This document shows positions 8,980-17,622 of a stretch of DNA of 52,845 nt, piece by piece. Location: assembly GCA_016201905.1 (NCBI GenBank), contig JACQBQ010000013.1:1-52845 (forward strand), written 5' to 3'. A program made the translations under genes and the position numbers. The stretch comes from Candidatus Melainabacteria bacterium. Its GTDB lineage: Bacteria; Cyanobacteriota; Vampirovibrionia; 2-02-FULL-35-15. The notes beneath the pieces are model-generated. The model did not search any database and was not told the origin of the DNA. It saw nothing but the letters and a program-made list of their open reading frames with translations. Numbering within the stretch: the stretch's first letter is position 1; each line of letters begins with the position of its first letter.

Positions 8980-9540
8980 ATGAACATTTGGGTAGATATT
9001 GATGAACTGAAATTTCTACCTCTTTTAGAAGCTCTTTTAGAAGAGCTTCAATCCAGAAACCATTATGTTGTTATTACCACTGAAAATAAGAAAGAGATAA
9101 AAGATGTTCTCTTACAACATAATATAAATGTTAAATGTATTGGAAAAATCTTTTCTTTTTATGGATTATTTATCAATCAATCAAGGATAATACGCTCATT
9201 CCAACTTTATGAATATGTTAAATATAAAAATATAAATGTGGCATTGTCATTTGGTTCATTCCCTTTATTTTATACCTGCATGTATAACAATATAACTACT
9301 ATTTTATTTACTGATGAATACATGGCTAAAATCTGCGACCTGCATTATACTTACGAGCATAACTATTTTATTTTCCCTGACTTCATACCTAATGAAACTT
9401 TGATTTCTGTAGGTTATGATCTGAGCAAGGTTGCAAAAATCAAATGCTTGTCTCCAAAAGAATATATTAAGAAGGAAGCCATAAAAGAATTTGCAGACAC
9501 AATTGAAAATCTAAATCAGCACAAGTTCTTGCTCGCATAG
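8980..9540 (+). CDS. DUF354-like protein, N-terminal half only
   Basis: A 186-residue protein resembling the first Rossmann domain of DUF354 proteins (GT-B-like, about 340 residues). Its start MNIWVDIDELKFLPLLEALL, the RNHYVVITTENKKEI strand and NVALSFGSFPLFYT match that pattern by eye, and the position after it fits the TILFTDEYMAK strand. The usual second domain is missing. It stands alone on the plus strand, divergent from the glycan operon. It may be a truncated gene, a single-domain variant or a partner of a glycosyltransferase. I see no frameshift remnant downstream. Confidence 0.55.
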   Translation: MNIWVDIDELKFLPLLEALLEELQSRNHYVVITTENKKEIKDVLLQHNINVKCIGKIFSFYGLFINQSRIIRSFQLYEYVKYKNINVALSFGSFPLFYTCMYNNITTILFTDEYMAKICDLHYTYEHNYFIFPDFIPNETLISVGYDLSKVAKIKCLSPKEYIKKEAIKEFADTIENLNQHKFLLA

Positions 9541-9574
9541 CCTGTTTAAAACTTTACAAGCATAATTTAAGACA

Positions 9575-11677
9575 TTACTGTTTACTTAAAGCTTTTTTAT
9601 CTAACATGTCAAAATACAGCCTTGTCATAAAAGAAAATACAGGTGCAAAGAGTCCTTTTGACAAGCGACGCCCTCTTGCAAGCCATGCTGTTCTCTTATG
9701 ATCTTGTGCAAACCAAACTGGTATTGGTGCAACAACATCAATCCCAAGTAATTTTTCATCAGTTAATTTTACAAAAGCACCAAAGGTAAGCATATCTATA
9801 ACTTTTCTCATCGGTGTCAAAGTTGTTGCTACTTTAAATTGTTCTATATAAAAATTACAGCCCATAAACGATATACGATCGGGACTAGCATAACCATATG
9901 CTCTGCATATAAATGGTTGAGCTTCATAAACACTACAACCTTCAGGTACAAGTGCAGGGCAATCAAAAACAAAATCTGCCGGATAATGTTTAACTCTGTT
10001 TATTGATGCTTCAGTAGCAGTTAGAAATGGAGGATCTTTTTTATATTTTTGCTTATAAGCATTTACAATATTTAAGGAATTGGCACGAACCTGTTTTCTT
10101 AAATCTTCAGATTGTTTTTCAAGCCAGTTATTTAAATAAAAATACTCAGTGTAAGAAATAATAGGAAAGGTTTTTTTACAACATTCATTACATTTAGCTT
10201 CAAAACAAGTGTTTTTAAGTATTCCATATTCAAGTGCGATTTTTTCTTTTATTGCTGCAGTCTGAAGATAAGCATCTTCTAATAACTTCATTATTTTTTC
10301 AGTATCACCTGGTACTTCTTCCGGCAAGCTTAGTCTAACCATTTTATAAGCTATATTTCTATCAGTGCTTAAGCCTAGATTTTTTCTATACTCCACTAAC
10401 TCTTTTTCTGATTCACTTTCTTTTCCTTCCAGCCTATATATCCATGCCAACAATCTATGTACTTCAATATCTTGTGAAAGGGTAAGCAATTCTTTTGCTT
10501 TTTTAAATTGGTTTTCCTTAATAAAAAGTTCAGAAAGATAAAGAGAAAGCATGGGTAATAGTGAAAAGTAGTTTAATGTTTTGAATTTACTTAGTAAATT
10601 ATCGACTTCAGCTTCACCTGCCTGCTTATAAACTTCTATTATTAATTTCGCCATTTCCACAGAAATATTTTTTTCTTGTGTAATGTTAACTACCTGAGTT
10701 TCTATGTTTAAAACAGAACACCAAATAAAAAAAGCAGCAAGAAACAAAGGACTTGCAGTTTTTATTAATTCACTAAAAACTTCTTGTGAAAGATTTGGGC
10801 TCGGCAATAACTTTTCAAAGCTTTGTGTAAATTTGGTTTCATTACCCTTAATAAGGTAATTTAAGGTCATATAAAATCTTGCATTTAAGTTTTCGCTATT
10901 TATTTTTAATACTTCTTCCAAAAGGTTAATTGAAATATCATTTTCGTGTAAATTATAATAAGCAATTCCTAAGCATAAATTTTTATGTTCAATACTTATA
11001 CAATTATCATTCTTTATAAAATCTGCAAATTTTTTAACTGTGTCTTTATCCTCTACCAAATATAAAGTCTGATAAACCCTGTCATAATTTTCCAACTCAC
11101 CAGGAAACGATTTAATTAACTGTATTGAATATTGAAAGAAAGACTCTTCAGATAATGCATCAAATATCAGCAGCAAAACATAAGACTTATCAATTAGCTT
11201 CCCAGACCATATTTCACTTACAGAATTATCCTTTTCATTATTAATTATCTTTTTAAGTACAAGCTGCAAAAGATTATTAGCTTTTTCTACTTTATTTTTA
11301 TGTCCAAATGAAAACCATTTTGCTACCTCTAATGCACTTTTAGCAACTTGCCATGCCTTATTTTCTACTGCTATTTCAGCCATTAAAAAATAAGGAAAAG
11401 AGTTCCCTATTGACTTGTGTGAAAGTTTAAATGCCAGATCATATGCATAGATTGGATCGCTTTTTTTAGTTTCTTTAATTAAATATATTGCTGAATTTAA
11501 GTAAAGCCCGGGGCTTTTTTCTAAAGTTTTTTTTATATGGTTTATTCTATCAGCCTGATTACTTATTTTTCTTGCTTCTTGTAAAAGAATGTCATCAGTT
11601 AATATAAGAGTATCTGTCTTCATAGGACTTATCGCTCCGGATAACGCAGATAATAATAAATCAAGTGATTTTTTCAT
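9575..11677 (-). CDS. TPR-like protein with C-terminal YkgJ-type cysteine cluster
   Basis: A 700-residue protein. Residues about 1-470 are helical and contain TPR-like pairs such as IAYYNLHENDISINLLEEVL. The C-terminal third has the YkgJ-family (CxxCxxCC, putative zinc- or iron-chelating) pattern: CFEAKCNECCKKTF, then FDCPALVPEGCSVYEAQPF, ICRAYGY and GCNFY. YkgJ proteins are usually 100-250 residues long, so the long helical N-terminus is unusual. The function is unknown; the helical part could bind a protein partner. No signal peptide or membrane segment is clear. Confidence 0.7.
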   Translation of the reverse strand: MKKSLDLLLSALSGAISPMKTDTLILTDDILLQEARKISNQADRINHIKKTLEKSPGLYLNSAIYLIKETKKSDPIYAYDLAFKLSHKSIGNSFPYFLMAEIAVENKAWQVAKSALEVAKWFSFGHKNKVEKANNLLQLVLKKIINNEKDNSVSEIWSGKLIDKSYVLLLIFDALSEESFFQYSIQLIKSFPGELENYDRVYQTLYLVEDKDTVKKFADFIKNDNCISIEHKNLCLGIAYYNLHENDISINLLEEVLKINSENLNARFYMTLNYLIKGNETKFTQSFEKLLPSPNLSQEVFSELIKTASPLFLAAFFIWCSVLNIETQVVNITQEKNISVEMAKLIIEVYKQAGEAEVDNLLSKFKTLNYFSLLPMLSLYLSELFIKENQFKKAKELLTLSQDIEVHRLLAWIYRLEGKESESEKELVEYRKNLGLSTDRNIAYKMVRLSLPEEVPGDTEKIMKLLEDAYLQTAAIKEKIALEYGILKNTCFEAKCNECCKKTFPIISYTEYFYLNNWLEKQSEDLRKQVRANSLNIVNAYKQKYKKDPPFLTATEASINRVKHYPADFVFDCPALVPEGCSVYEAQPFICRAYGYASPDRISFMGCNFYIEQFKVATTLTPMRKVIDMLTFGAFVKLTDEKLLGIDVVAPIPVWFAQDHKRTAWLARGRRLSKGLFAPVFSFMTRLYFDMLDKKALSKQ

Positions 11678-11883
11678 AACTTACCCATAATTTTTATTAC
11701 ACATACTTTATTAAAATTCTCTAATCATACAAAAAGATAACTATTTAAAATTTTATATTCACCCATAAATCTTTAGCACTCTTAACTCATTCTTAAAACA
11801 AAGATTAAGATTTTAAGACAGTCTTACTTTACTATCAAATTATTTTAACTATTTGCTTTTTATTATTGTAAAGGAATAAACTG

Positions 11884-12147
11884 ATGCTTGCCATAAATAA
11901 AATCGCTGAATTCACATCAAAAATACCGCTACTGGAGTCAGATAAGGCTTTTAAATTAGCTGAAATACAAGCTAGAGTAATGAAGGGGGGGGAGCCACCC
12001 GTAGAACTTCGTGCTGATATGGCTAGAATTGATGCACTTATAAGCTTATTCAAGGATGGTGTAGAGTTCTTTAAGAAAGCACTGCAAGATTTCTTCGCAT
12101 CGGTAAAATCACTAGGTGATTTAGCTAGACCAAGTAATGCCGGTTAA
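11884..12147 (+). CDS. small helical protein, unknown
   Basis: An 87-residue protein with a good Shine-Dalgarno (AAAGGA, eight bases before ATG) and a strong terminator just downstream, so I regard it as real. It is predicted to be two amphipathic helices joined by a GGEPPVEL turn at about residues 35-42, with a C-terminal helix LFKDGVEFFKKALQDFFASV. There is no signal peptide. The overall shape recalls small polymerising helical-hairpin proteins, but no family motif is present. It opens the 11.9-16.5 kb group of lineage-specific genes. Confidence 0.6.
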   Translation: MLAINKIAEFTSKIPLLESDKAFKLAEIQARVMKGGEPPVELRADMARIDALISLFKDGVEFFKKALQDFFASVKSLGDLARPSNAG

Positions 12148-12174
12148 TTAAAAATCTATTAAAAATCATAAAGC

Positions 12175-12210
12175 AGAAACCCCGGGTAAAGTATCTGGGG
12201 TTTCTATTTT
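12175..12210 (+). terminator. Rho-independent terminator
   Basis: A perfect 9-bp stem AGAAACCCC/GGGGTTTCT (12175-12183 and 12197-12205) followed by ATTTT ends the small gene at 11884-12147. Confidence 0.85.
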
Positions 12211-12234
12211 ATTCGGTTTTCTAAGCGAGCCATA

Positions 12235-12786
12235 TTATGATGAAGATGTTAATGCACCCATAAACGGTAGGAATGACGGCATTGTTATATCTGTTCTAGT
12301 ACTTGCATTTTTTGCCTCTCTATTGTCTGCACTTATTTTACTTGTGGTCATTTGATATAAGCTAGGGTCTTGGCCTTGAAGTATAGCCTGAGCTTCTAAA
12401 ATTGCTTTATTATAGAGTCCACTTTCAGCTGCTATACCAATCACACGCTTATCACCTTCACCTGCAGATTCAATTTGTTTATTTAAAGAGTCAATTTGTG
12501 TTTGCTTTCCACTTATTTGTTTTACTAGCTCTTCTTTCTGTTTTTTATCTTTTATTACTGATTGTTTTTTAAGTTTTATTATCTCTCTTTGAGCCTTACG
12601 AAGATCCGATATTAGTGGTTTTCTGTATGGTGCTTTTATTGACTCTATTTCTGAATCATTAACCATTGTTCTTTTCTGATATCTTTCTAAGATCCTATTA
12701 GTATAAGGACCATACATCTTTTTAGCATTCATTGCTATTTCATTTGGGCTTCCTCCTATAAAAATCTGCAGTGAAGATTCACTCAT
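12235..12786 (-). CDS. coiled-coil protein, unknown
   Basis: A 183-residue hydrophilic protein. A Lys/Glu/Gln-rich coiled coil spans about residues 55-108, followed by a helical segment and a hydrophobic C-terminal tail MPSFLPFMGALTSSS. The start is supported by GAGGT upstream (minus strand). The N-terminus contains FIGGSPNE at residues 9-16, similar to the FIGQAPNN tag of the protein at 14144-15427. No family recognised. It might be a structural or chaperone-like protein for the neighbouring unknown proteins, but this is inference. Confidence 0.6.
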   Translation of the reverse strand: MSESSLQIFIGGSPNEIAMNAKKMYGPYTNRILERYQKRTMVNDSEIESIKAPYRKPLISDLRKAQREIIKLKKQSVIKDKKQKEELVKQISGKQTQIDSLNKQIESAGEGDKRVIGIAAESGLYNKAILEAQAILQGQDPSLYQMTTSKISADNREAKNASTRTDITMPSFLPFMGALTSSS

Positions 12787-12936
12787 TTTGTTTACCTCTT
12801 ACTATGTTTATAGCAAATTTAAGACTTAATTAACAAGAGGTAAACTTAAATTAAAGTTAATCTTACTTCTTAACTATTGCCATTAATAATATCCCTAGAC
12901 AGTTACTGTTGACCTGCCAGGGGATAACTAATAAAG

Positions 12937-12957
12937 GCCCTTATTTTTTATAAGGGC
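12937..12957 (-). terminator. terminator downstream of the 230-residue gene
   Basis: An 8-bp stem GCCCTTAT/ATAAGGGC (12937-12944 and 12950-12957) lies 36 bases after the stop of the minus-strand gene at 12993-13685. On that strand CTTTATT follows. The T tract is imperfect. Confidence 0.5.
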
Positions 12958-12992
12958 AAAAAATTATTCAACTAGAAAATTTAGCGTAAAAA

Positions 12993-13685
12993 TTATCCCA
13001 GACTACCAGTAGTATTCCTATAATTTGAAGCTGTAGTCTCAAATGGCAAATAGAAAGGCCATGGTAACGAATTTCTTGGATATTTGACTAAATCGCTTCC
13101 GCAGAAATCAACAGTTTTTCTTGTTACAAAGTAAACACCAGCTCCACCTAATATAAGCGGTAAAGCCATTGCACTTAGTCCTAGTCCTGGAATTAATGCT
13201 ATAGCACCTGCAAGCATTCCTAGTCCACCTGCTGCACAAATACCATGAACAAGCGGGCTCTGGCTATAATCAGCAGTTGAATACCCTTTTAATAACTCAC
13301 TGGTTTTCTTATACTCACTTGTTAGTGCCTGATACCCCATTATTGCTGCAAAACCTGCCATTGCTACTCCACCTATTAATAATCCTTTACCTTGACCTCT
13401 TAGTAAACTTGAGTTCAGCAGCTTGTCTAAGAACTTATTAAATCCACCTGTTTTAAATATATTTGCAAAATCTCCAAGGATTCCACTTGTTCTAATTTGT
13501 GTCAGTCCATCTCCGACAAATCTATTAGTTACACCTCTTGGACTAAAAAACATGCCTTTCTTTGCAAAATATGCTGGATCAGTCTCTACAGCACCTTGTG
13601 CAAAGGCAGGTCCACCACCAGCAAGTACACCTCCCACAACTTTAAATGGCAAACTAAGTACATTACCGATAGCACCGATAACCAT
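12993..13685 (-). CDS. glycine-rich membrane protein, unknown
   Basis: A 230-residue protein with hydrophobic segments at about residues 100-122 (GLLIGGVAMAGFAAIMGYQAL) and 148-187 (a long glycine/alanine/leucine-rich hairpin), separated by a charged linker. The N-terminal MVIGAIGNVLSLPFKVVGGV could be a further amphipathic helix. GAGG eight bases before ATG supports the start. No known family. The two hydrophobic hairpins resemble pore- or membrane-inserting proteins only in general shape. Confidence 0.6.
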   Translation of the reverse strand: MVIGAIGNVLSLPFKVVGGVLAGGGPAFAQGAVETDPAYFAKKGMFFSPRGVTNRFVGDGLTQIRTSGILGDFANIFKTGGFNKFLDKLLNSSLLRGQGKGLLIGGVAMAGFAAIMGYQALTSEYKKTSELLKGYSTADYSQSPLVHGICAAGGLGMLAGAIALIPGLGLSAMALPLILGGAGVYFVTRKTVDFCGSDLVKYPRNSLPWPFYLPFETTASNYRNTTGSLG

Positions 13686-14143
13686 TATCTTATCCTCAAT
13701 AATTTATTCTTTAATATGCAGTTAAATATTTTTAACAAAGACTTAAAAAGAAAAGCTAAAAGGCAATTCCTAATAAATCTCTATTAAAGAGTCTTTAACA
13801 AAGCTGCTATAGGACATAAATCCTATATAAGCTTATTTGAAGCAAGATTTTTTTAAGACCTTGCCTCATATCTACAAAGAGACATTAAAGAAAAAGTTGA
13901 TAGTGAAAAATAAACCGACTTCTTTTTAACTTCGCTATCCCTGGGGCAAGCCCGCAGGGTATTTCGCGAAGTTAATGACTTCGTCACCAGTCGTCGGAAA
14001 AGTCGGTTTGTTATTCGTCGCTTATATCTCTCGTGGCAAGCCACGGGGAGTATTACGCTCCTTCATAATAAAAAAGAACTTTTATCATATCAATTTTTAT
14101 AAGAGTATCCCTTTATATAGATTAAGAAGTTAAGAGGAGCAAA
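13686..14143. other. 458-base intergenic region
   Basis: The region separates the divergent genes at 12993-13685 and 14144-15427. It holds the structured repeat A (13905-14071). The rest is AT-rich and likely contains promoters in both directions. The short frame antisense to the repeat is derived from the repeat and has no Shine-Dalgarno, so I do not call a gene. Confidence 0.6.
13905..14071 (+). repeat. structured interspersed repeat, copy A (full)
   Basis: A 167-bp element with nested inverted repeats: outer AAACCGACTT/AAGTCGGTTT and inner TTAACTTCGC/GCGAAGTTAA. Two GGCAAGCC repeats also lie inside it. A 75-bp copy (16562-16636) shares its first about 48 and last about 29 bases. The pair brackets the two genes at 14144-16473 in direct orientation. 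Confidence 0.8.
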
Positions 14144-15427
14144 ATGCCATATACATCACCTTTTTATATAATGAATCCATGGTTTATCGGACAAGCACCT
14201 AACAACGACGAATGGTTTCAAAACTTTAGACGTAGCTTGAGACAGCCTACTCCAGGTACTGGTGGTACCGGTAGTCCAGGTGGTAACGATTTTGACAGCT
14301 TCAGAGAAAGTTTAAGAAATCCAGAAAGTACAAATCCAGTAAGCACAAATACAGGAAATCCAAGCAGTGGGACTGATGACGCCTTTAATCGTTTTCGAAT
14401 GTCTTTAAGAGGAGCTCCTTCTTCTTTAAATGCAACAGCACTGGCAAACAGCATGAGTCTAGTTCCAAATCCAAATGGAATTGGTTTATTAGACAGCCAG
14501 GCTAATAGAAATAGAGGAAGATATTTTGTAAATCCAGAAAATGGTACTGTTTTTTATGAAGCATATACACTACGACCGGGAGAAACAGCAAGAGCTGACA
14601 CAGAAACAATACCTCTTTTATTTAGAAGTCAAAATGGAAGAACAGTATATGACAGACTGCCAGCAGGAACTGCTACCCCACAGTGGTTAATTGCAATTAA
14701 CAGGCTAAGGCTTTTTAGAGATCGGTCAGGTATTTATAGAACCTCACTAAATGATGAAACAGCATATCACATAACACCAGATGGAAGAATTTATTCTCCA
14801 AATAGAAGAAGAGAAAATGGTGCAACAGGTCCAAGCATTTCCCAGGATGGGGAAACCTGGGTAGACTGTCCAAATCGTCCGGCAGGATTAGATGCAATAG
14901 CCGCACTTGATCTGCGTCGTGGTATTGATGGAAATTATACCCATCCTACTGTACAGGGTACTTTTACTGTTAATGCAACAAATGGTTTAGTACAGTACAC
15001 CGGTACTGGTACTCCTCCAAACAGTACCGTAACTGGTAATCAGTTTTATGATTCATCAAATCCAAACAATCCTAGATGGATTAGAGGAACAGCAAGCACT
15101 TATAGTTATTTATCTGGACCAGCAACCGATGGAAGCGGAACCTGGCTTTACAGCGGTGGTCATGGTCCTTCAAGAAACGATTCAGCATACATACTAAGTA
15201 ATGGTGACGTTATAATGCTACACTCCAATGCTAGCAACACTACTGTATCTATTAATATAAGAGGTAGTACTGCAGGTTGGGAGGACTTAGCCCAAGCAAG
15301 AACCTTACCTCCTAGTGGAGCAAATATTGAAACTCACAGACATCATGCAAATAATGAAATTAACCAAGCCATAATTCAAATACTTACATCAAGAACTAAC
15401 AGAAGTTGGACACCACCTGCCAGTTAA
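14144..15427 (+). CDS. lineage-specific protein with IGQAP tag and FRxSLR boxes
   Basis: A 427-residue protein. IGQAP is at residues 15-19. Three boxes of the form F..FR.SLR follow at about 24-34 (WFQNFRRSLRQP), 50-60 (FDSFRESLRNP) and 81-90 (FNRFRMSLRG), joined by Gly/Pro/Ser/Thr-rich linkers. Residues about 115-427 form a beta-rich, Asn/Thr/Gly-rich domain with no Cys until WVDCPN. There is no Sec signal. The Shine-Dalgarno AGAGGAG precedes ATG. The composition fits an exported or effector-like protein, but I do not recognise a family. The next gene shares the tag and box. Confidence 0.65.
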   Translation: MPYTSPFYIMNPWFIGQAPNNDEWFQNFRRSLRQPTPGTGGTGSPGGNDFDSFRESLRNPESTNPVSTNTGNPSSGTDDAFNRFRMSLRGAPSSLNATALANSMSLVPNPNGIGLLDSQANRNRGRYFVNPENGTVFYEAYTLRPGETARADTETIPLLFRSQNGRTVYDRLPAGTATPQWLIAINRLRLFRDRSGIYRTSLNDETAYHITPDGRIYSPNRRRENGATGPSISQDGETWVDCPNRPAGLDAIAALDLRRGIDGNYTHPTVQGTFTVNATNGLVQYTGTGTPPNSTVTGNQFYDSSNPNNPRWIRGTASTYSYLSGPATDGSGTWLYSGGHGPSRNDSAYILSNGDVIMLHSNASNTTVSINIRGSTAGWEDLAQARTLPPSGANIETHRHHANNEINQAIIQILTSRTNRSWTPPAS

Positions 15428-15461
15428 AAAAATCAAGTAACTATCTTAGTATCTTCATAAT

Positions 15462-15498
15462 AAAAAATCCTATGGATTAAATTTCTATGGGATTTTTT
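15462..15498 (+). terminator. Rho-independent terminator
   Basis: Stem AAAAAATCC/GGATTTTTT (15462-15470 and 15490-15498), 35 bases after the stop of the 427-residue gene, with a T-rich 3' side. Confidence 0.7.
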
Positions 15499-15624
15499 AC
15501 TTTCTTAATTAAATTACGATTAACCTTTTTGATTAATTATTTCTAATAAACATCTTACTGGTAGCAAATTTTCTTAACCAAACTCTTTATATATTTGTAA
15601 ATAACAATAAAGGAGATTAAAAAA

Positions 15625-16473
15625 ATGAGCGTCAATTTACCACTATCTACATTAACAGCCGGACTCGCCATAGGGCAAGCACCTGGAGAGGAGGCACGTC
15701 CAGCAAATCCAGCACCCCCACCAAATCCAGTAAATCTAGGAAACAATGCGGGACAAGCAGATTTTGAAAAATTTCGAAGAGACTTACGCAATACTCCTGT
15801 AGGTGGACCGACCACAAATCCAGATACTTTCACTCGTGATCCAAATAATCCAAATAATCCTGCAGGACCAACAACTCCAAATAGAACAACTCAAAGTACT
15901 ACAATACAAGTCCTCTCTACAGGTTCTCAGGCCGCTACAGTAGCATGTGCTATTGCAAACATAGGAGGTCGCTGGGTACCAGGAGTAGGTGCTGTATTGT
16001 CAGTAGCACAGGTAGTAAGTGACGGTATAAACTGGTCAAGGGCAAATCAACAACTTGATGAAATGCCAACTACAGAAAGAATGGTTGATGCATCACTTAC
16101 AGCATTAATGCAGACTGGTGTCATGATTACAGAGGCTCAAAAAACCCGAGCTTTAGCATTAGCTCGAGCAGATTTAACAACAAGGGACAATCAATTAGCT
16201 TTAAGGACACATCTAAGTAGCTGTGGTATAGAAGCTGGTGCAATAGACCAGATTATAAAGGCAACTACAGATGCAGCCATAGCAAGAAGGGCCAAAGAAA
16301 GCGAAAGGAATTGCGCTGCGTTTGATTGTGTTGCAGGTGCAACTCTTGTTACTGCAGGAGCTGTTCTAGGAAGCATTTTTATTCCAATCCCAGTTGTGGG
16401 AACTCTAGTTGGAGCTGCAGCAGGAGGCCTTGTAGTTGGCGCAATTAAACTTTGCAGATGGTTATTTGGTTAG
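15625..16473 (+). CDS. lineage-specific protein with IGQAP tag, FRxxLR box and hydrophobic hairpin
   Basis: A 282-residue protein. It has IGQAP at residues 16-20, a Pro/Asn-rich linker and one box, FEKFRRDLRNTP, at about 47-58, matching the boxes in the preceding gene. The middle is a helical domain with a hydrophobic stretch near 107-135. The C-terminus (about 232-276) is a long Gly/Ala/Val/Ile hairpin containing GSIFIPIPVVGTLVG. No Sec signal is seen. AAAGGAG precedes the start. The hairpin suggests insertion into a membrane. Function unknown. Confidence 0.65.
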   Translation: MSVNLPLSTLTAGLAIGQAPGEEARPANPAPPPNPVNLGNNAGQADFEKFRRDLRNTPVGGPTTNPDTFTRDPNNPNNPAGPTTPNRTTQSTTIQVLSTGSQAATVACAIANIGGRWVPGVGAVLSVAQVVSDGINWSRANQQLDEMPTTERMVDASLTALMQTGVMITEAQKTRALALARADLTTRDNQLALRTHLSSCGIEAGAIDQIIKATTDAAIARRAKESERNCAAFDCVAGATLVTAGAVLGSIFIPIPVVGTLVGAAAGGLVVGAIKLCRWLFG

Positions 16474-16515
16474 ATATTAGTTTGATTTTCAAACTATCAA
16501 TCTTTTTTCATATAT

Positions 16516-16553
16516 AAAAGCTTGTAGGAATTTTTCTACAGGCTTTTGTTTTT
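16516..16553 (+). terminator. Rho-independent terminator
   Basis: A 12-bp stem with one G-T pair (AAAAGCTTGTAG/CTACAGGCTTTT, 16516-16527 and 16536-16547) followed by GTTTTT, after the gene at 15625-16473. Confidence 0.85.
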
Positions 16554-16561
16554 CCCTAACA

Positions 16562-16636
16562 GAAAAATAAACCGACTCCCTTTTAACTTTGCTATCCCTG
16601 GGGCAAGCCACGGAGTATTACGCTCCTTCATAATAA
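16562..16636 (+). repeat. structured interspersed repeat, copy B (internally deleted)
   Basis: A 75-bp direct copy of the element at 13905-14071. It keeps GAAAAATAAACCGACT at one end and TTACGCTCCTTCATAATAA at the other. The missing middle is bounded in copy A by two GGCAAGCC repeats, so the deletion probably arose by recombination between them. Confidence 0.8.
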
Positions 16637-16639
16637 TAT

Positions 16640-17320
16640 TTAGCAAATTACCCCTACCTCAAACAACCTTACATGTTTTTTATAAAGTTCTTCAGATGTT
16701 TTCTTATCATCCAGCTCTACTGTAGTTGAAATCTTTTTTAAATCTTTTCCTAGCCACACTCCTAAAGAACCCGGCGTAGGATAGCCTACATCAGCATGTG
16801 CCAGAAGACCAGTAGCATTACTTAGTTTTTCTGCCAGTTCTCTGGACTGTTCACCATCATAATTTATCATTGGAACATTTGGAAACTGAATAGTGTGATT
16901 TGTGTGAATTGCAATGATTTTTTTAAAGTTATACTTCTTTAGTAAATTAACGATGATTTTTGTTTCAGGCTCTGAAGCTGGTTCTCTTCCAGGATGATAT
17001 GAATTATTTCCTGATACGGGAACACTTTTCCAGGTACTTGAAGGAAAGTTTCTATTTAAGTCAACACCGTTTGCATTGCCTCTGGTTTTTAAGGAAAGAC
17101 CATCAGGGTTAATACATGGAATTAAAAGCAAATAACAATCTTCAGGAAATAGTTTATCTTTAACTTCTTCAATGTACATATCACAGACTTCTTTTGACTG
17201 TGGTTCCACACCATGTATAGCACCAATTATCAGAGTTTTATTAAAAGCATTTTCATTCCCAAAGGAATAACCTTTTATTTCAATTCCTTTAACACTTTTA
17301 CCAAGGGATAATTCTTTCAT
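16640..17320 (-). CDS. M14 zinc carboxypeptidase, MpaA-like
   Basis: A 226-residue metallopeptidase of family M14. The zinc ligands are seen in GAIHGVEPQS (His and Glu) and AIHTNHTIQFPN (His). Substrate binding is in NPDGLSLKTRGNANGVDLNR and the catalytic Glu in STTVELDDKKTSE. The RGNANGVDLNRNFP segment is characteristic of the MpaA murein tripeptide amidases, about 240 residues long, which cleave gamma-D-Glu-DAP during wall recycling. That role fits the DAP-type MurE encoded nearby. No signal peptide, so it is cytoplasmic. Confidence 0.82.
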   Translation of the reverse strand: MKELSLGKSVKGIEIKGYSFGNENAFNKTLIIGAIHGVEPQSKEVCDMYIEEVKDKLFPEDCYLLLIPCINPDGLSLKTRGNANGVDLNRNFPSSTWKSVPVSGNNSYHPGREPASEPETKIIVNLLKKYNFKKIIAIHTNHTIQFPNVPMINYDGEQSRELAEKLSNATGLLAHADVGYPTPGSLGVWLGKDLKKISTTVELDDKKTSEELYKKHVRLFEVGVIC

Positions 17321-17334
17321 AAAGCTTATTTTAA

Positions 17335-17622
17335 TTAAAACAAATCATAAAAATTTTCTCTAGTACCTATTTTTAATACAATGACTATAATCAATTCATC
17401 TTTTATTTCATAAATAGCACGACATTCTGGTTTCCTGCCAAAATGAAGGGCATATAAGCCTTTGTAATTACCTTTTAATGGAATTCCTACAGCATATGGA
17501 TCAAGCTCTAAGGTAGCCAGTATGGTAAGGAAATCTCTATATGACTTCCAGTAACGCTTACGAAATTTTTCTAAATCTCTTTCAGCACGTGGTGTATAGC
17601 TAATCGTATATCTTCTTTGCAT
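17335..17622 (-). CDS. RelE/ParE-type toxin
   Basis: A 95-residue basic protein with the RelE/ParE pattern: N-terminal ISYTPRAERDLEKFRKRY helix region, LKGNYKGLYALHFG beta strands and the C-terminal CRAIYEIKDELIIVIVLKIG followed by RENFYDLF. Members cleave mRNA at the ribosome (RelE) or poison gyrase (ParE); which applies is not clear. Its start overlaps the end of the antitoxin gene by 23 bases, a usual toxin-antitoxin arrangement. It is 14 bases upstream of the carboxypeptidase gene. Confidence 0.83.
   Translation of the reverse strand: MQRRYTISYTPRAERDLEKFRKRYWKSYRDFLTILATLELDPYAVGIPLKGNYKGLYALHFGRKPECRAIYEIKDELIIVIVLKIGTRENFYDLF

Noticed and set aside
11884-12147. Type III secretion needle-like subunit
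   Set aside because: Size and helix-turn-helix shape fit, but the family motifs and any secretion gene are absent.
13853-14044. A 63-residue minus-strand reading frame
   Set aside because: It is the antisense translation of repeat A, without a Shine-Dalgarno or separate conservation.
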